DNA from: Pseudomonadota bacterium
GTDB taxonomy: Bacteria > Pseudomonadota > Alphaproteobacteria > Caulobacterales > Aquidulcibacteraceae
Reading direction: 5' to 3'
Assembly: GCA_020161405.1 (NCBI GenBank)
Contig: JAIUOD010000004.1
Location: 124,001 to 188,000 of the forward strand
DNA length: 64,000 bases
How positions within the stretch are numbered: position 1 is the stretch's first letter; the number at the start of each line of letters is the position of its first letter. The position numbers were made by a program, and so were the translations under genes. Below, one piece after another: positions 1 through 7,845 of this stretch. The notes beneath the pieces are model-generated. The model worked only from the letters and a program-made list of their open reading frames with translations, made no database searches and was not told the origin of the DNA.

Positions 1-1
1 A

Positions 2-532
2 AGCAGGCTTCAAGGCTCTATGGATAGCCCTCTGACTGGACACGGCGAAATGCAGGCCGAAATAATTGGAAATCACATAAAAAAACTTTATGATGTTTCA
101 AATTTTACTTTTGATGCAAGCCCACAAGGGCGCGCCTTTACAACCGCCAATATTATTAAAGAACGCCTTGAATATAAGGGTGAGATTAATTTCACCCCAT
201 CCCTTCGTGAAGTAAGTTTTGGGGATTGGGAAGGTTTAACGCGTCAAGAATTAATTGATAATTTTGATTATGACACCTCGGTTTGCACGCGCGTTAATTG
301 GGCAAATTCATGCATATCAGGGGAAAGCTTTAAAGATGCGCGTGATCGTGTTCAAAGGTGGCTTGATAGGTCGGTTTTGCAAAATAAGATTGTGGTTTCG
401 CATGGCGTTACTTTGTCAATTTTACGCGGTCTCTATCTTGGGCTTTCACAGGATAAAATGCTTGGTCTTTCTATATCGCAAAACTATTTTCATGTTTTAG
501 AAAATGGTAAAGAAAGCGCAATCCACGCCTAA
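2..532 (+). CDS. Histidine phosphatase family protein (5'-truncated by window edge)
   Basis: The reading frame is open to the window edge, and the in-frame codons before the first ATG encode SRLQGS, which joins MDSPLTGHGEMQ. That is the typical RLQG-x-x-DSPLT-x-x-G segment just after the RHG active-site motif of the phosphoglycerate-mutase-like histidine phosphatases. The ATG at 20 is therefore internal and the true start, with the catalytic RHG, lies off the window. The acidic EVSFGDWEGLT segment and the second catalytic histidine in VSHGVTLSILRG are present. The substrate cannot be told; members include phosphoglycerate mutases, cobalamin-pathway phosphatases and broad phosphatases. The stop abuts the stop of the convergent Sel1 gene with no gap. 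Confidence 0.85.
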   Translation, partial: SRLQGSMDSPLTGHGEMQAEIIGNHIKKLYDVSNFTFDASPQGRAFTTANIIKERLEYKGEINFTPSLREVSFGDWEGLTRQELIDNFDYDTSVCTRVNWANSCISGESFKDARDRVQRWLDRSVLQNKIVVSHGVTLSILRGLYLGLSQDKMLGLSISQNYFHVLENGKESAIHA

Positions 533-1288
533 TTATTTGCATTGATTTGGGGATTTGGCACAATCCAGATTAAATTCTTCCAATAAAGAATTACGTGCTA
601 ATTCACCAATTTCAGTATCAGCACGACCAATTTCAATAAGCATTTGTTTGGCTTTTGCTTTATCTAATTTCACGCCTTTACCTTCAAGATATGCGTATGC
701 AACATCAATTTTTGCCTGTTCAGAACCGCTTACAATGGCTTTATTATAATAATTAAATGCTTTGGTAGGGTTGGCAGGAATTGGTAATTCAGTTCCCTTA
801 TTATAAATACGCCCAAGTTCTACCATGGCTTCTAAATGCCCAAGATTTGCCGCTTTCTCATAATATTGAATTGCGGGCATTGCCTGTTTAACATTTCCAG
901 CACTTCCCATAATTTCGAAACCAAGGGCGTATAAAGCGTATTTATTATTAAGTGCAGCGGCCTTTTTAAACCAAATTCGCGCCTTATCTGCACTCCCTGT
1001 TGCGCCATTTCCAGCATTTAGGCCCATGAAATATTGGGCATTCGAATCATTATTATTAGCCGCCGCTTCAATTATTTGGCGATTTTGGGCAAAATTTATT
1101 TTCTTTAGAATTGCAACATCGCCAAGGGTTTCAACCTCGCGATCACTAATTCCCCAAGATGTCACATCTGTAGTTTTTATTATATTTGTTGATACAAAAC
1201 TTGGATTTTGTGCTTGCGCATTGACACCACTTGCTGAAATCACGCAAAGGCCAATTATATAAAAAATATTTTTTGAAAATTTGCGCAT
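533..1288 (-). CDS. Secreted Sel1/TPR-like repeat protein
   Basis: A 251-residue protein with an N-terminal signal peptide (hydrophobic segment near residues 8-22, probable cleavage after VNA in GVNAQAQ). The rest is made of Sel1-type helical repeats, visible as A-x-x-W/Y-x-x-K-A-A and L-G-x-x-Y-x-x-G patterns such as ARIWFKKAAALNN, YYEKAANLGHLEAM and AYAYLEGKGV. Sel1 proteins are usually protein-interaction scaffolds; no enzyme motif is visible. The start has a good ribosome-binding site, GAGGTGAT, just upstream. Periplasmic location is inferred from the signal peptide. Its partner is unknown. Confidence 0.8.
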   Translation of the reverse strand: MRKFSKNIFYIIGLCVISASGVNAQAQNPSFVSTNIIKTTDVTSWGISDREVETLGDVAILKKINFAQNRQIIEAAANNNDSNAQYFMGLNAGNGATGSADKARIWFKKAAALNNKYALYALGFEIMGSAGNVKQAMPAIQYYEKAANLGHLEAMVELGRIYNKGTELPIPANPTKAFNYYNKAIVSGSEQAKIDVAYAYLEGKGVKLDKAKAKQMLIEIGRADTEIGELARNSLLEEFNLDCAKSPNQCK

Positions 1289-1368
1289 CTATCACCTCTA
1301 TTTGACGTAAGCTTATTTTACTCTAAATAACATAAAAACTAAAATTAAATTTATATGTGGTATCAAAT

Positions 1369-2133
1369 ATGGGCGAAATTAAGGACATTGAAGTAAGTAA
1401 TATTTTCCTTTTATTGCTTGCATTTGTTGCATCATTGGGCTTTGCCCTAACATTGCCACAAGATGGAATGATTTTGAAAATCAGTGCGACTATTTTTGTC
1501 ATTGGCATTTGGGTAATTGGACTTTGTTTTCACGAATTTTCACATGCGCTTTCTTCATATATTTTTGGCGACACTTCTATAATTGACAAAGGCTATTTAA
1601 GCCTAAACCCATTATTATTTTCTGATTTTCGCCTTTCAATTATTTTCCCAATAATCATACTTTTGATTGGCGGCTTACCTTTACCTGGTGGGGCGGTTTA
1701 TCTGCGCCATGATTTATTAAAAACGCGCACTCATATAGCCCTTACCTATTTGGCGGGGCCATTTGCAAACATAATTTTGGGCATTGTGCTTTGCTTATTG
1801 ATTATTGCACTTCCTGATGGTTCACAATTTTTAAATTTAAAAGGCGCAATTGCAATTAGCGCATTTTTCCAATTTTACAGCGCAATATTCAACCTATTAC
1901 CAATTCCAAGTTTTGATGGCTTTGGCGCCTTGGCGGTATTTTTGCCGCCAGATATCCAAATCAAAGCCCAAAAAATTGGTGCATTGGCATTTGCTTTTAT
2001 AATTTTCGCGGTTTTTGCCCTACCAAGCTTTTTCACACCGCTTGCAAGACTTGCGGTAACATCAGTTTATTCATTTGGCGTTCCACAAGAAATTATGGAA
2101 AATGGTTTCACAAATTTTTTAAGGGGCGTTTAG
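1369..2133 (+). CDS. Site-2-protease-like membrane metalloprotease (M50 family)
   Basis: About 254 residues with several hydrophobic segments. The HEFSH motif near residues 55-59 is the HExxH zinc site, and SFDGFGAL near residue 182 fits the conserved aspartate of the M50/site-2 protease group (NPDG-like region). Such proteins cut membrane-embedded substrates or sit beside CBS-domain regulators; the substrate here is unknown. A GTG at 1357 gives four more residues (MVSN) in the same frame; the ATG at 1369 is preferred, but neither has a strong ribosome-binding site. It ends inside a perfect 9-bp palindrome shared with the convergent phosphofructokinase gene. Confidence 0.75.
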   Translation: MGEIKDIEVSNIFLLLLAFVASLGFALTLPQDGMILKISATIFVIGIWVIGLCFHEFSHALSSYIFGDTSIIDKGYLSLNPLLFSDFRLSIIFPIIILLIGGLPLPGGAVYLRHDLLKTRTHIALTYLAGPFANIILGIVLCLLIIALPDGSQFLNLKGAIAISAFFQFYSAIFNLLPIPSFDGFGALAVFLPPDIQIKAQKIGALAFAFIIFAVFALPSFFTPLARLAVTSVYSFGVPQEIMENGFTNFLRGV

Positions 2134-2141
2134 CCCCTTAA
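2119..2141. terminator. Palindrome between convergent genes, probable bidirectional terminator
   Basis: Perfect 9-bp arms TTAAGGGGC / GCCCCTTAA around a GTTTA loop. The stop codon of the protease gene (2131-2133) lies in the loop and right arm, and the phosphofructokinase stop starts two bases later. A T-run precedes the stem on the plus strand, but no clean U-tract follows on either strand, so termination efficiency is uncertain. Confidence 0.5.
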
Positions 2142-2142
2142 T

Positions 2143-3399
2143 TTACAAATCAAATTTTGGAAGTTTCTTCTCAACACTTGCAAGTTTCAAAGTAACATAA
2201 TTTGGCATACCATCCTTATAAGGCGGATAATCTTCACCTTGAATAAGACCTGTTAGGTAATCACGGCATGATTGGGTAATTCCAAAGCCATCTTCAGTAA
2301 TAAAATCACGGGGCATGAATTTTTCGACATTGGCAACATCGGCCAAATTAGCCATTCCAATTTCCCAAACATATGGCGTTGATGATTTACGAACCACAGT
2401 TGGCATAACTGAATTATGCCCTGCCGCCGCATATTCAACCGCAGCCTTGCCCAACGCATAAGCCTGTTCAACATCGGTTTTTGACGCCAAATGTCTTGCC
2501 GCGCGTTGCAAATAATCGGCAACTGCCCAATGGAATTTATAGCCAAAGGCTTCTTTTATCATATTGGCAACAACAGGTGCCGCGCCGCCCAATTGGGCGT
2601 GTCCGAACGCATCGCGTGTTCCCTGCTCGGCAATAAATTTACCATCTGGATAATGGCAACCTTCGGAAACAACAACAGAGCAATAGCCATATTGCTCAAC
2701 TTTCGCTTTAACGGCTGCAAGGAATTCTTCTTGGTTAAATTCAATTTCAGGGAAAAGAATTACAACAGGAATATCATTATCTGCATCCGCCGCAAGGCCG
2801 CCCGCCGCCGCAATCCAACCTGCGTGACGCCCCATAACTTCGATTACAAATACTTTGGTTGAGGTAGAACACATTGAGCGTACGTCAAAAGAAGCCTCGC
2901 GGGTTGAAACCGCAATATATTTGGCAACCGAACCAAATCCAGGGCAGCAATCAGTGATTGGCAAATCATTATCAACTGTTTTTGGAACGTGAATTGCCTG
3001 CACTGGATAGCCCATTTTTTCCGATAATTGCGAAACTTTATAGCAAGTGTCGGCACTGTCACCACCGCCATTATAAAAGAAATAGCCAATATTATGCGCT
3101 TTGAACACTTCGATTAATCTTTCATATTCGCGTTTATTTTGTTCCAAAGATTTTAACTTAAAACGACAAGAACCAAAACCACCCGATGGTGTGTAACGAA
3201 GCCCTGCGATTGCTTCATCGCTTTCTTGGGAAACATCAATCAAATCCTCGGTTAATGCGCCAATAATGCCATTACGACCTGCATATATTTTGCCGATTTT
3301 ATCAGGAAAGTTTTTCGCAGTTTGAATAACACCGCAAGCCGATGAATTAATAACCGACGTAACACCACCAGATTGCGCATAAAAAGCATTTTTGACCAT
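2143..3399 (-). CDS. Phosphofructokinase, probably pyrophosphate-dependent
   Basis: A 418-residue PFK-family enzyme that phosphorylates fructose 6-phosphate to the 1,6-bisphosphate. The catalytic aspartate is in PKTVDND (residues 139-145). In ATP-dependent PFKs the equivalent motif is PGTIDND, while lysine at this place (K140) is the hallmark of PPi-dependent enzymes. The donor-specificity loop reads GGGDSADT (111-118): Ser115 occupies the position that is Gly in ATP enzymes (GGDGS) and Asp in classical PPi enzymes (GGDDS). The motif MGRHAGW (sugar-phosphate binding) is intact. The length fits the 400-420-residue alphaproteobacterial/methylotroph clade. PPi use would make the step reversible. 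Divergently transcribed from the DAHP synthase across 185 bp. Confidence 0.9.
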   Translation of the reverse strand: MVKNAFYAQSGGVTSVINSSACGVIQTAKNFPDKIGKIYAGRNGIIGALTEDLIDVSQESDEAIAGLRYTPSGGFGSCRFKLKSLEQNKREYERLIEVFKAHNIGYFFYNGGGDSADTCYKVSQLSEKMGYPVQAIHVPKTVDNDLPITDCCPGFGSVAKYIAVSTREASFDVRSMCSTSTKVFVIEVMGRHAGWIAAAGGLAADADNDIPVVILFPEIEFNQEEFLAAVKAKVEQYGYCSVVVSEGCHYPDGKFIAEQGTRDAFGHAQLGGAAPVVANMIKEAFGYKFHWAVADYLQRAARHLASKTDVEQAYALGKAAVEYAAAGHNSVMPTVVRKSSTPYVWEIGMANLADVANVEKFMPRDFITEDGFGITQSCRDYLTGLIQGEDYPPYKDGMPNYVTLKLASVEKKLPKFDL

Positions 3400-3584
3400 T
3401 ATAAAGCCCCTTGTTTTGATTCAAATGTTAAATAGCAAAACATGTTAGTGCTTCATAGCGGGTTTTGAATATTTAAGTGCGACAACTGCATCTTATTCGA
3501 AAGTAGGTGGCAAAATTTTGCGCTTTCAATTGCTTTTTTATCCATAAGTGACTAAATCCCACCCCGATAATAGGATTTAACAAA

Positions 3585-4961
3585 ATGAATTGGTCACCGA
3601 ATAGCTGGCGTTCAAAAAATGCCAAACATATTCCAAACGATTACCCAAGCGCAGAAGCATTGGCAGAAGTTGAAAATACTTTGTCAAAAAAGCCGCCTTT
3701 GGTTGTCGCAAGTGAAATTGAAAAACTTAAAAAAGAACTTGCCAAAGTTTCACGTGGCGAGGCATTCTTGCTTCAAGGCGGCGATTGCGCCGAAAGTTTT
3801 TCTGAATTTGAAGCAGATCGTATCATTCGTTATTTCCGTGTTTTCCTTCAAATGGCGGTTGTTCTAACATTCGCGGGCGGCAAACATGTTGTTAAAGTTG
3901 GCCGCGTTGCAGGGCAATTTGCAAAACCGCGTTCAAGCGCAACCGAAACCCAAGGTGACATTACTTTACCATCATATCGCGGTGACAATATCAATGGCCT
4001 TGAATTTAATGAAGAAAGCCGCCTTCCTAATCCTGAACGTTTGATGATGGCTTATAATCAATCGGCATCAACCATGAATTTGTTGCGCGCTTTGGCAACT
4101 GGTGGTTATGCGGATTTGGCCTATGTAAATAATTGGAATTTGGACTTTGTAAAAAAACAAGGTAAAACAGCAACCGATTATTTAAAACTTTGCCACCATA
4201 TCGAAGAAAGCCTTGATTTTATTGGCTCAATGGGTAAGGGCTCGGTTGAAACTGATACTGTTTCATTCTTCACATCACATGAGGCATTGTTGCTTGGTTA
4301 TGAAGAAGCATTGACACGCAAAGATAATCTTTTCGGGTCAGGCGGATTTTATGCCACTTCTGCGCATATGTTGTGGATTGGTGATAGAACGCGTGGCCTT
4401 GATGATGCGCATATTGAATATTGTCGCGGTGTTGCCAACCCAATCGGCGTTAAATGCGGCCCATCTTTATCACCCGATGAATTATTAGCGCTTATTGAGC
4501 GTTTAAATCCGAAAAATGAAGCTGGTAAATTGGTTTTAATCGCCCGTTTCGGTTCCGATAAAATTGCGCAGCATTTACCTGCAATGGTCAAAAAAGTTAC
4601 CGAAGCTGGCAAAAATGTAGTTTGGTCATCTGACCCAATGCATGGCAATACTATCACATCGTCCAACGGCTTTAAAACCCGCCCATTTGAGCGCGTGGCA
4701 TCCGAAGTTGCACAATTCATGGAAATTGTGACCGCAAATGGTGGCTATCCTGGCGGTATTCACCTTGAAATGACTGGTGATGATGTAACCGAGTGTACAG
4801 GCGGCAATATTGGCGTCTCCGAAGAAATGTTACCAAGCCAATATAACACCCATTGCGACCCCCGCCTAAATGCCGACCAATCTTTAGAATTAGCGTTCGA
4901 GATTGCCAGCAAATTACGCGAAGATCGCAAAGAACAACGCATGGCAGCGGCGGGAATTTAA
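3585..4961 (+). CDS. aroG: Class II 3-deoxy-7-phosphoheptulonate (DAHP) synthase
   Basis: First enzyme of the shikimate pathway: condenses phosphoenolpyruvate with erythrose 4-phosphate. The 458 residues cover the whole plant/Mycobacterium-type class II family. Diagnostic blocks are LLQGGDCAESF (about 62-72), KVGRVAGQFAKPRS (about 105-118), PSYRGDNING, FFTSHEALLLGYE, MLWIGDRTRG, NPIGVKCGPS, VVWSSDPMHGNT and GGIHLEMTG; the metal-binding Cys of GGDCAESF and the His of DPMHGNT are present. It starts MNWSPNSWRS, as alphaproteobacterial members do. Single gene followed by a cluster of hairpins before convergent murB. Confidence 0.95.
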   Translation: MNWSPNSWRSKNAKHIPNDYPSAEALAEVENTLSKKPPLVVASEIEKLKKELAKVSRGEAFLLQGGDCAESFSEFEADRIIRYFRVFLQMAVVLTFAGGKHVVKVGRVAGQFAKPRSSATETQGDITLPSYRGDNINGLEFNEESRLPNPERLMMAYNQSASTMNLLRALATGGYADLAYVNNWNLDFVKKQGKTATDYLKLCHHIEESLDFIGSMGKGSVETDTVSFFTSHEALLLGYEEALTRKDNLFGSGGFYATSAHMLWIGDRTRGLDDAHIEYCRGVANPIGVKCGPSLSPDELLALIERLNPKNEAGKLVLIARFGSDKIAQHLPAMVKKVTEAGKNVVWSSDPMHGNTITSSNGFKTRPFERVASEVAQFMEIVTANGGYPGGIHLEMTGDDVTECTGGNIGVSEEMLPSQYNTHCDPRLNADQSLELAFEIASKLREDRKEQRMAAAGI

Positions 4962-4967
4962 AAATAT

Positions 4968-5014
4968 CAAAAGCCCACCTTCGGATTTCTTCGAAATCCT
5001 CACTCATGCTTTTG
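4968..5014. other. Nested hairpin after the DAHP synthase gene
   Basis: Outer arms CAAAAGC (4968-4974) and GCTTTTG (5008-5014) enclose a second hairpin with arms GGATTTC (4983-4989) and GAAATCC (4993-4999) around a TTC loop. Starts 6 bp after the stop codon. No U-tract directly follows. Confidence 0.45.
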
Positions 5015-5027
5015 GTTTGATTAGGAC

Positions 5028-5063
5028 AATAAAAAACAAAAAGCGTGGTTTTTGTTTTTTATT
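5028..5063. terminator. Perfect 15-bp AT-rich hairpin with GCGTGG loop
   Basis: Arms 5028-5042 and 5049-5063 are perfect reverse complements of 15 bp (A-rich then T-rich) around the loop GCGTGG. The T-rich right arm makes it a plausible terminator for the upstream DAHP synthase. The 16-base core AAAAAGCGTGGTTTTT recurs on the minus strand of another hairpin at 37626-37655. Confidence 0.6.
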
Positions 5064-5078
5064 GGCATTTTTGTTTTG

Positions 5079-5112
5079 AAAAAGGCTTGAAACATTTGTT
5101 TCAAGCCTTTTT
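5079..5112. terminator. Bidirectional rho-independent terminator
   Basis: Perfect 15-bp arms 5079-5093 (AAAAAGGCTTGAAAC) and 5098-5112 around an ATTT loop. The A-run at one end and the T-run at the other let it stop transcription from both the DAHP synthase (plus) and murB (minus) genes. Confidence 0.85.
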
Positions 5113-5113
5113 A

Positions 5114-5134
5114 ATTCGTAATTCGTAATTCGTA
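5114..5134. repeat. Three tandem copies of a 7-bp unit (ATTCGTA)
   Basis: Three exact head-to-tail copies of ATTCGTA lie between the terminator at 5079-5112 and the murB stop codon at 5136. Being 3 x 7 bp in non-coding DNA, the copy number could vary between strains without affecting a frame. Confidence 0.8.
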
Positions 5135-5135
5135 A

Positions 5136-6047
5136 TTATTTATCCCCTATCCTTTTAATCTCCCAGTGCAGATCAACGCCCTGTGTTTCTTTAACCTTGG
5201 CGATTACATAATCGCCCAACGCCTCTAAATCTGCTGCCGTGGCATTGCCTGTATTTATCATAAAGTTGCAATGTTTTTCGCTCATTTGGGCGCCACCGAT
5301 TGTAAAACCACGGAGACCGGCATCATCGATTACCTTCCATGATTTGCGACCATTTGATTGGACTTGGTCGGGGTTTTTGAAGGTGCTGCCGCCTGTTTTT
5401 TCGCGGATTGGTTGGGAATTTTCGCGGCGGGCTGTGATTGCGTCCATACGTTCTAAAATTGCCGATGGTTCATCCTTTGTGCCTTCAAATGTTGCTGAAA
5501 CAAAGATTAAATCATTTGGTAATGCGCATTTGCGATATTCAAAGCCCATATCGGCATTTTTGAAAACATGGCGATTGCCTTGGCGATCAAGTGCCACACA
5601 TTCGACCAATACATCCTTGGTTTCGCTTTCATAACAGCCTGCATTCATGCGAAGTGCGCCGCCAATTGTTCCCGGAACACCGCGATAGAATTCAAGCCCT
5701 GCAATCCCCGCCTCACCTGCTTTTTTGGCCAAAATCGCATCTAAAACCATTGTACCACAAGTAATCTTTAGGCCATCAACCGAAACCTGCCCAAAACCTT
5801 TTGGTGTAAGGCGAATAACAACGCCCTTTACCCCGCCATCGCGCACAATAAGGTTTGATCCAACCCCAATAATTGTAACGGGAATTTCAATTGGCAATGC
5901 TTTTAAAAATTGCGCCAAATCCTCTTCATCGGCTGGCTGAAATAAAAATTGCGCAGGGCCGCCAACGCGAAACCATGTAAAAGGCGCAAGGGCGACATTT
6001 TCTTCAATTTTTCCACGAACTTTTGGCAAATCAGCAAGGGTAAGCAT
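5136..6047 (-). CDS. murB: UDP-N-acetylenolpyruvoylglucosamine reductase
   Basis: Cytoplasmic FAD enzyme that reduces UDP-GlcNAc-enolpyruvate to UDP-MurNAc in peptidoglycan synthesis. The 303 residues show the FAD-binding segment [15 protein letters not shown] (about 81-95), [19 protein letters not shown] (about 120-138), the catalytic serine loop GGSTFKNP (about 219-226) and [10 protein letters not shown] near the C-terminus. Length and motifs fit the short-type MurB. It is not in a murC-ddl-ftsQ cluster here: upstream on the same strand are glycosyltransferase-like genes (18 bp from the nearest), which may place it in a cell-envelope transcript. Confidence 0.95.
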   Translation of the reverse strand: MLTLADLPKVRGKIEENVALAPFTWFRVGGPAQFLFQPADEEDLAQFLKALPIEIPVTIIGVGSNLIVRDGGVKGVVIRLTPKGFGQVSVDGLKITCGTMVLDAILAKKAGEAGIAGLEFYRGVPGTIGGALRMNAGCYESETKDVLVECVALDRQGNRHVFKNADMGFEYRKCALPNDLIFVSATFEGTKDEPSAILERMDAITARRENSQPIREKTGGSTFKNPDQVQSNGRKSWKVIDDAGLRGFTIGGAQMSEKHCNFMINTGNATAADLEALGDYVIAKVKETQGVDLHWEIKRIGDK

Positions 6048-6065
6048 TATTAAACTTTCTATTGT

Positions 6066-6899
6066 TTAATATCCTCGATAGCTTTGACGTTCGTGTTTGA
6101 AAAGCCCCTGATGCACCATAATTTTCCAACCCGAATTTTTCCAATATGGTGAATTCATCTCGATTTCTAAGTTTTTGAAACCATTTATGCGGCGTTTTGT
6201 TTTGGCCTCTTTTGCAAAATTAATAATCTTTTCAAGGAAAAATTCGCGGTTTATCATAAAGGCCATATTAGACCAATTCAAAACTTTGGCACCAAGAATA
6301 TAAGCGCCATTTTCGCATTTTTTTATATATTGCGGGCATAAATCTTGCGCATCATTGCGATAATAAACTGTTGCGCCAACTAGTCTCAATGCTTTTTTAG
6401 GGCGTAAAATTCGGCGCAGATTTGCCACAAATTTTTCAAAATTTGTTGCATTTTCGCGCGGATAATATCTTGAAGTTTTGGCAATTAATTCATTCAAAGT
6501 ATTGGGATTATCACGATGCTTAAATGTTGCGTGAACAATATCGCCATTTTCAAATGCATTTCTTGCATCATTTATTTGACGGTAAGCTTCGCCGGCATTC
6601 TCATAAAGTGGCAAATCATTTTCAAGAAAAATACCATATTTTGTGCTTAAAACATTAGCCATTCCCTCAAAACCGCCAAGGATGCCAAGATTTTGTTCAA
6701 AAACAATGGGTTCAACATTGAAACTTTTGCAAATTTCAACACCATCATTTGTGCCCTCAGGGAGTAGGACTTTGAACTGCGCGAACATAGAAATAAAACC
6801 ACGTTCTTGATATGTCATTAGTGCGTTTTGCAAACTATCATATCCCTTCCAGGATAGAATGCACACACCAACGTCATCAAAATAATATTTAGATGTCAT
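6066..6899 (-). CDS. Glycosyltransferase-like protein, paralogue A
   Basis: A 277-residue protein that closely parallels the next upstream gene (7015-7845) from end to end: both open with V-G/D-VGVCILSWKGYD, then EQ/ENLGILGGFE, ENDLPL/ENDLQL, ATFKHRDNP, VGATVYYR, W-S/T-NMAF and end HERQSYRGY/HERKSYRGY. The N-terminal beta strand ILSWKGYD and the acidic ENDLPL motif in mid-domain are consistent with a GT-A fold glycosyltransferase with a DxD-like site, but this is inference from fold pattern, not a recognised family. No membrane segment or signal peptide. An AAGG ribosome-binding site precedes the ATG. Followed 18 bp later by murB. A surface polysaccharide or LPS-core role is plausible. Confidence 0.6.
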   Translation of the reverse strand: MTSKYYFDDVGVCILSWKGYDSLQNALMTYQERGFISMFAQFKVLLPEGTNDGVEICKSFNVEPIVFEQNLGILGGFEGMANVLSTKYGIFLENDLPLYENAGEAYRQINDARNAFENGDIVHATFKHRDNPNTLNELIAKTSRYYPRENATNFEKFVANLRRILRPKKALRLVGATVYYRNDAQDLCPQYIKKCENGAYILGAKVLNWSNMAFMINREFFLEKIINFAKEAKTKRRINGFKNLEIEMNSPYWKNSGWKIMVHQGLFKHERQSYRGY

Positions 6900-7014
6900 T
6901 TGTGAGCCTTTTTAGCTTCTTCTTTTGGCGTCTCACAAATTATTGATTTAAAAATCCATGAAACATATATTTAACGTTTCATTTTGAATATTCCGTCACT
7001 TAAAAATGCATTTT

Positions 7015-7845
7015 TTAATAACCGCGATATGATTTTCGTTCATGCTTAAAAATGCCATCATGTATCATGACTTTCCAGCCTGAATTTCGCCAATAGGGCG
7101 CATTCATTTCAATCTCAAGATTTTTAAAACCATTGACGCGGCGCGTAGTTTTGGCCTGTTTGGCAAAGCCAATGATTTTTTCAAGGAAAAATTCACGCTC
7201 GATTAAAAATGCCATATTGGTCCAATTAACCACTTTAGCATCAAGGATGAAAGCACCACTTTTATGTGATTTTATATATTTAGGGCAGATTTTATCGGCT
7301 TCTTTTCGATAATAAACGGTTGCGCCAACTTTACGTAACGCCTTGCCGGGGCGCACCATGCGGCGAAAGAATGCTTTTATTTTCTCTAACTTTTTGGCAT
7401 TTTCATATGGATAATATGGTGTTGCTTTAGCAAATAAATTATCGAAAACATCGGGATTATCGCGGTGTTTGAAGGTTGCCTTGATAATTTCGCCATTGTT
7501 CAATGCATTTAATGCATCATTGATTTGGCGATATGCTTCATCAATTTTCACGCCCAATTGCAAATCATTTTCCAAGATAATTACATATTTACTTGAAAGC
7601 GCATTGGCGCAGGCTTCGAAACCACCAAGAATTCCAAGATTTTCTTCAAAGCATAAAGGTTCGATTCCAAATTCTTTGCAAAGATTTATGCCTTCTTCGC
7701 ACGCTTCGGGTAAAACCACTTTGAATTCATTGAAAATATCAAAAAAACCACCATCACGAAATGAAATAAGCGAATTTCGTAATGTGTCATAGCCTTTCCA
7801 CGAAAGGATACAGACACCAATGTCTTCAAAGAATTTCGTGCCCAT
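7015..7845 (-). CDS. Glycosyltransferase-like protein, paralogue B
   Basis: A 276-residue tandem paralogue of the protein encoded at 6066-6899, with the same landmarks (ILSWKGYD, ENLGILGGFE, ENDLQL, FKHRDNP, VGATVYYRK, HERKSYRGY). The start at 7845 is preferred to an in-frame ATG at 7857 because it gives MGTKFFEDIG, which aligns with MTSKYYFDDVG of the paralogue, and because its ATG overlaps the stop of the upstream gene as TAATG, implying translational coupling. A 115-bp gap separates it from paralogue A. Function as a glycosyltransferase is inferred from the acidic motif and from the neighbouring DLDL-type glycosyltransferase. Confidence 0.6.
   Translation of the reverse strand: MGTKFFEDIGVCILSWKGYDTLRNSLISFRDGGFFDIFNEFKVVLPEACEEGINLCKEFGIEPLCFEENLGILGGFEACANALSSKYVIILENDLQLGVKIDEAYRQINDALNALNNGEIIKATFKHRDNPDVFDNLFAKATPYYPYENAKKLEKIKAFFRRMVRPGKALRKVGATVYYRKEADKICPKYIKSHKSGAFILDAKVVNWTNMAFLIEREFFLEKIIGFAKQAKTTRRVNGFKNLEIEMNAPYWRNSGWKVMIHDGIFKHERKSYRGY

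Noticed and set aside
2491..2862. 123-residue plus-strand ORF inside the phosphofructokinase gene
   Set aside because: It is antisense to a well-conserved enzyme and shows no signal or motif; it is a shadow frame.
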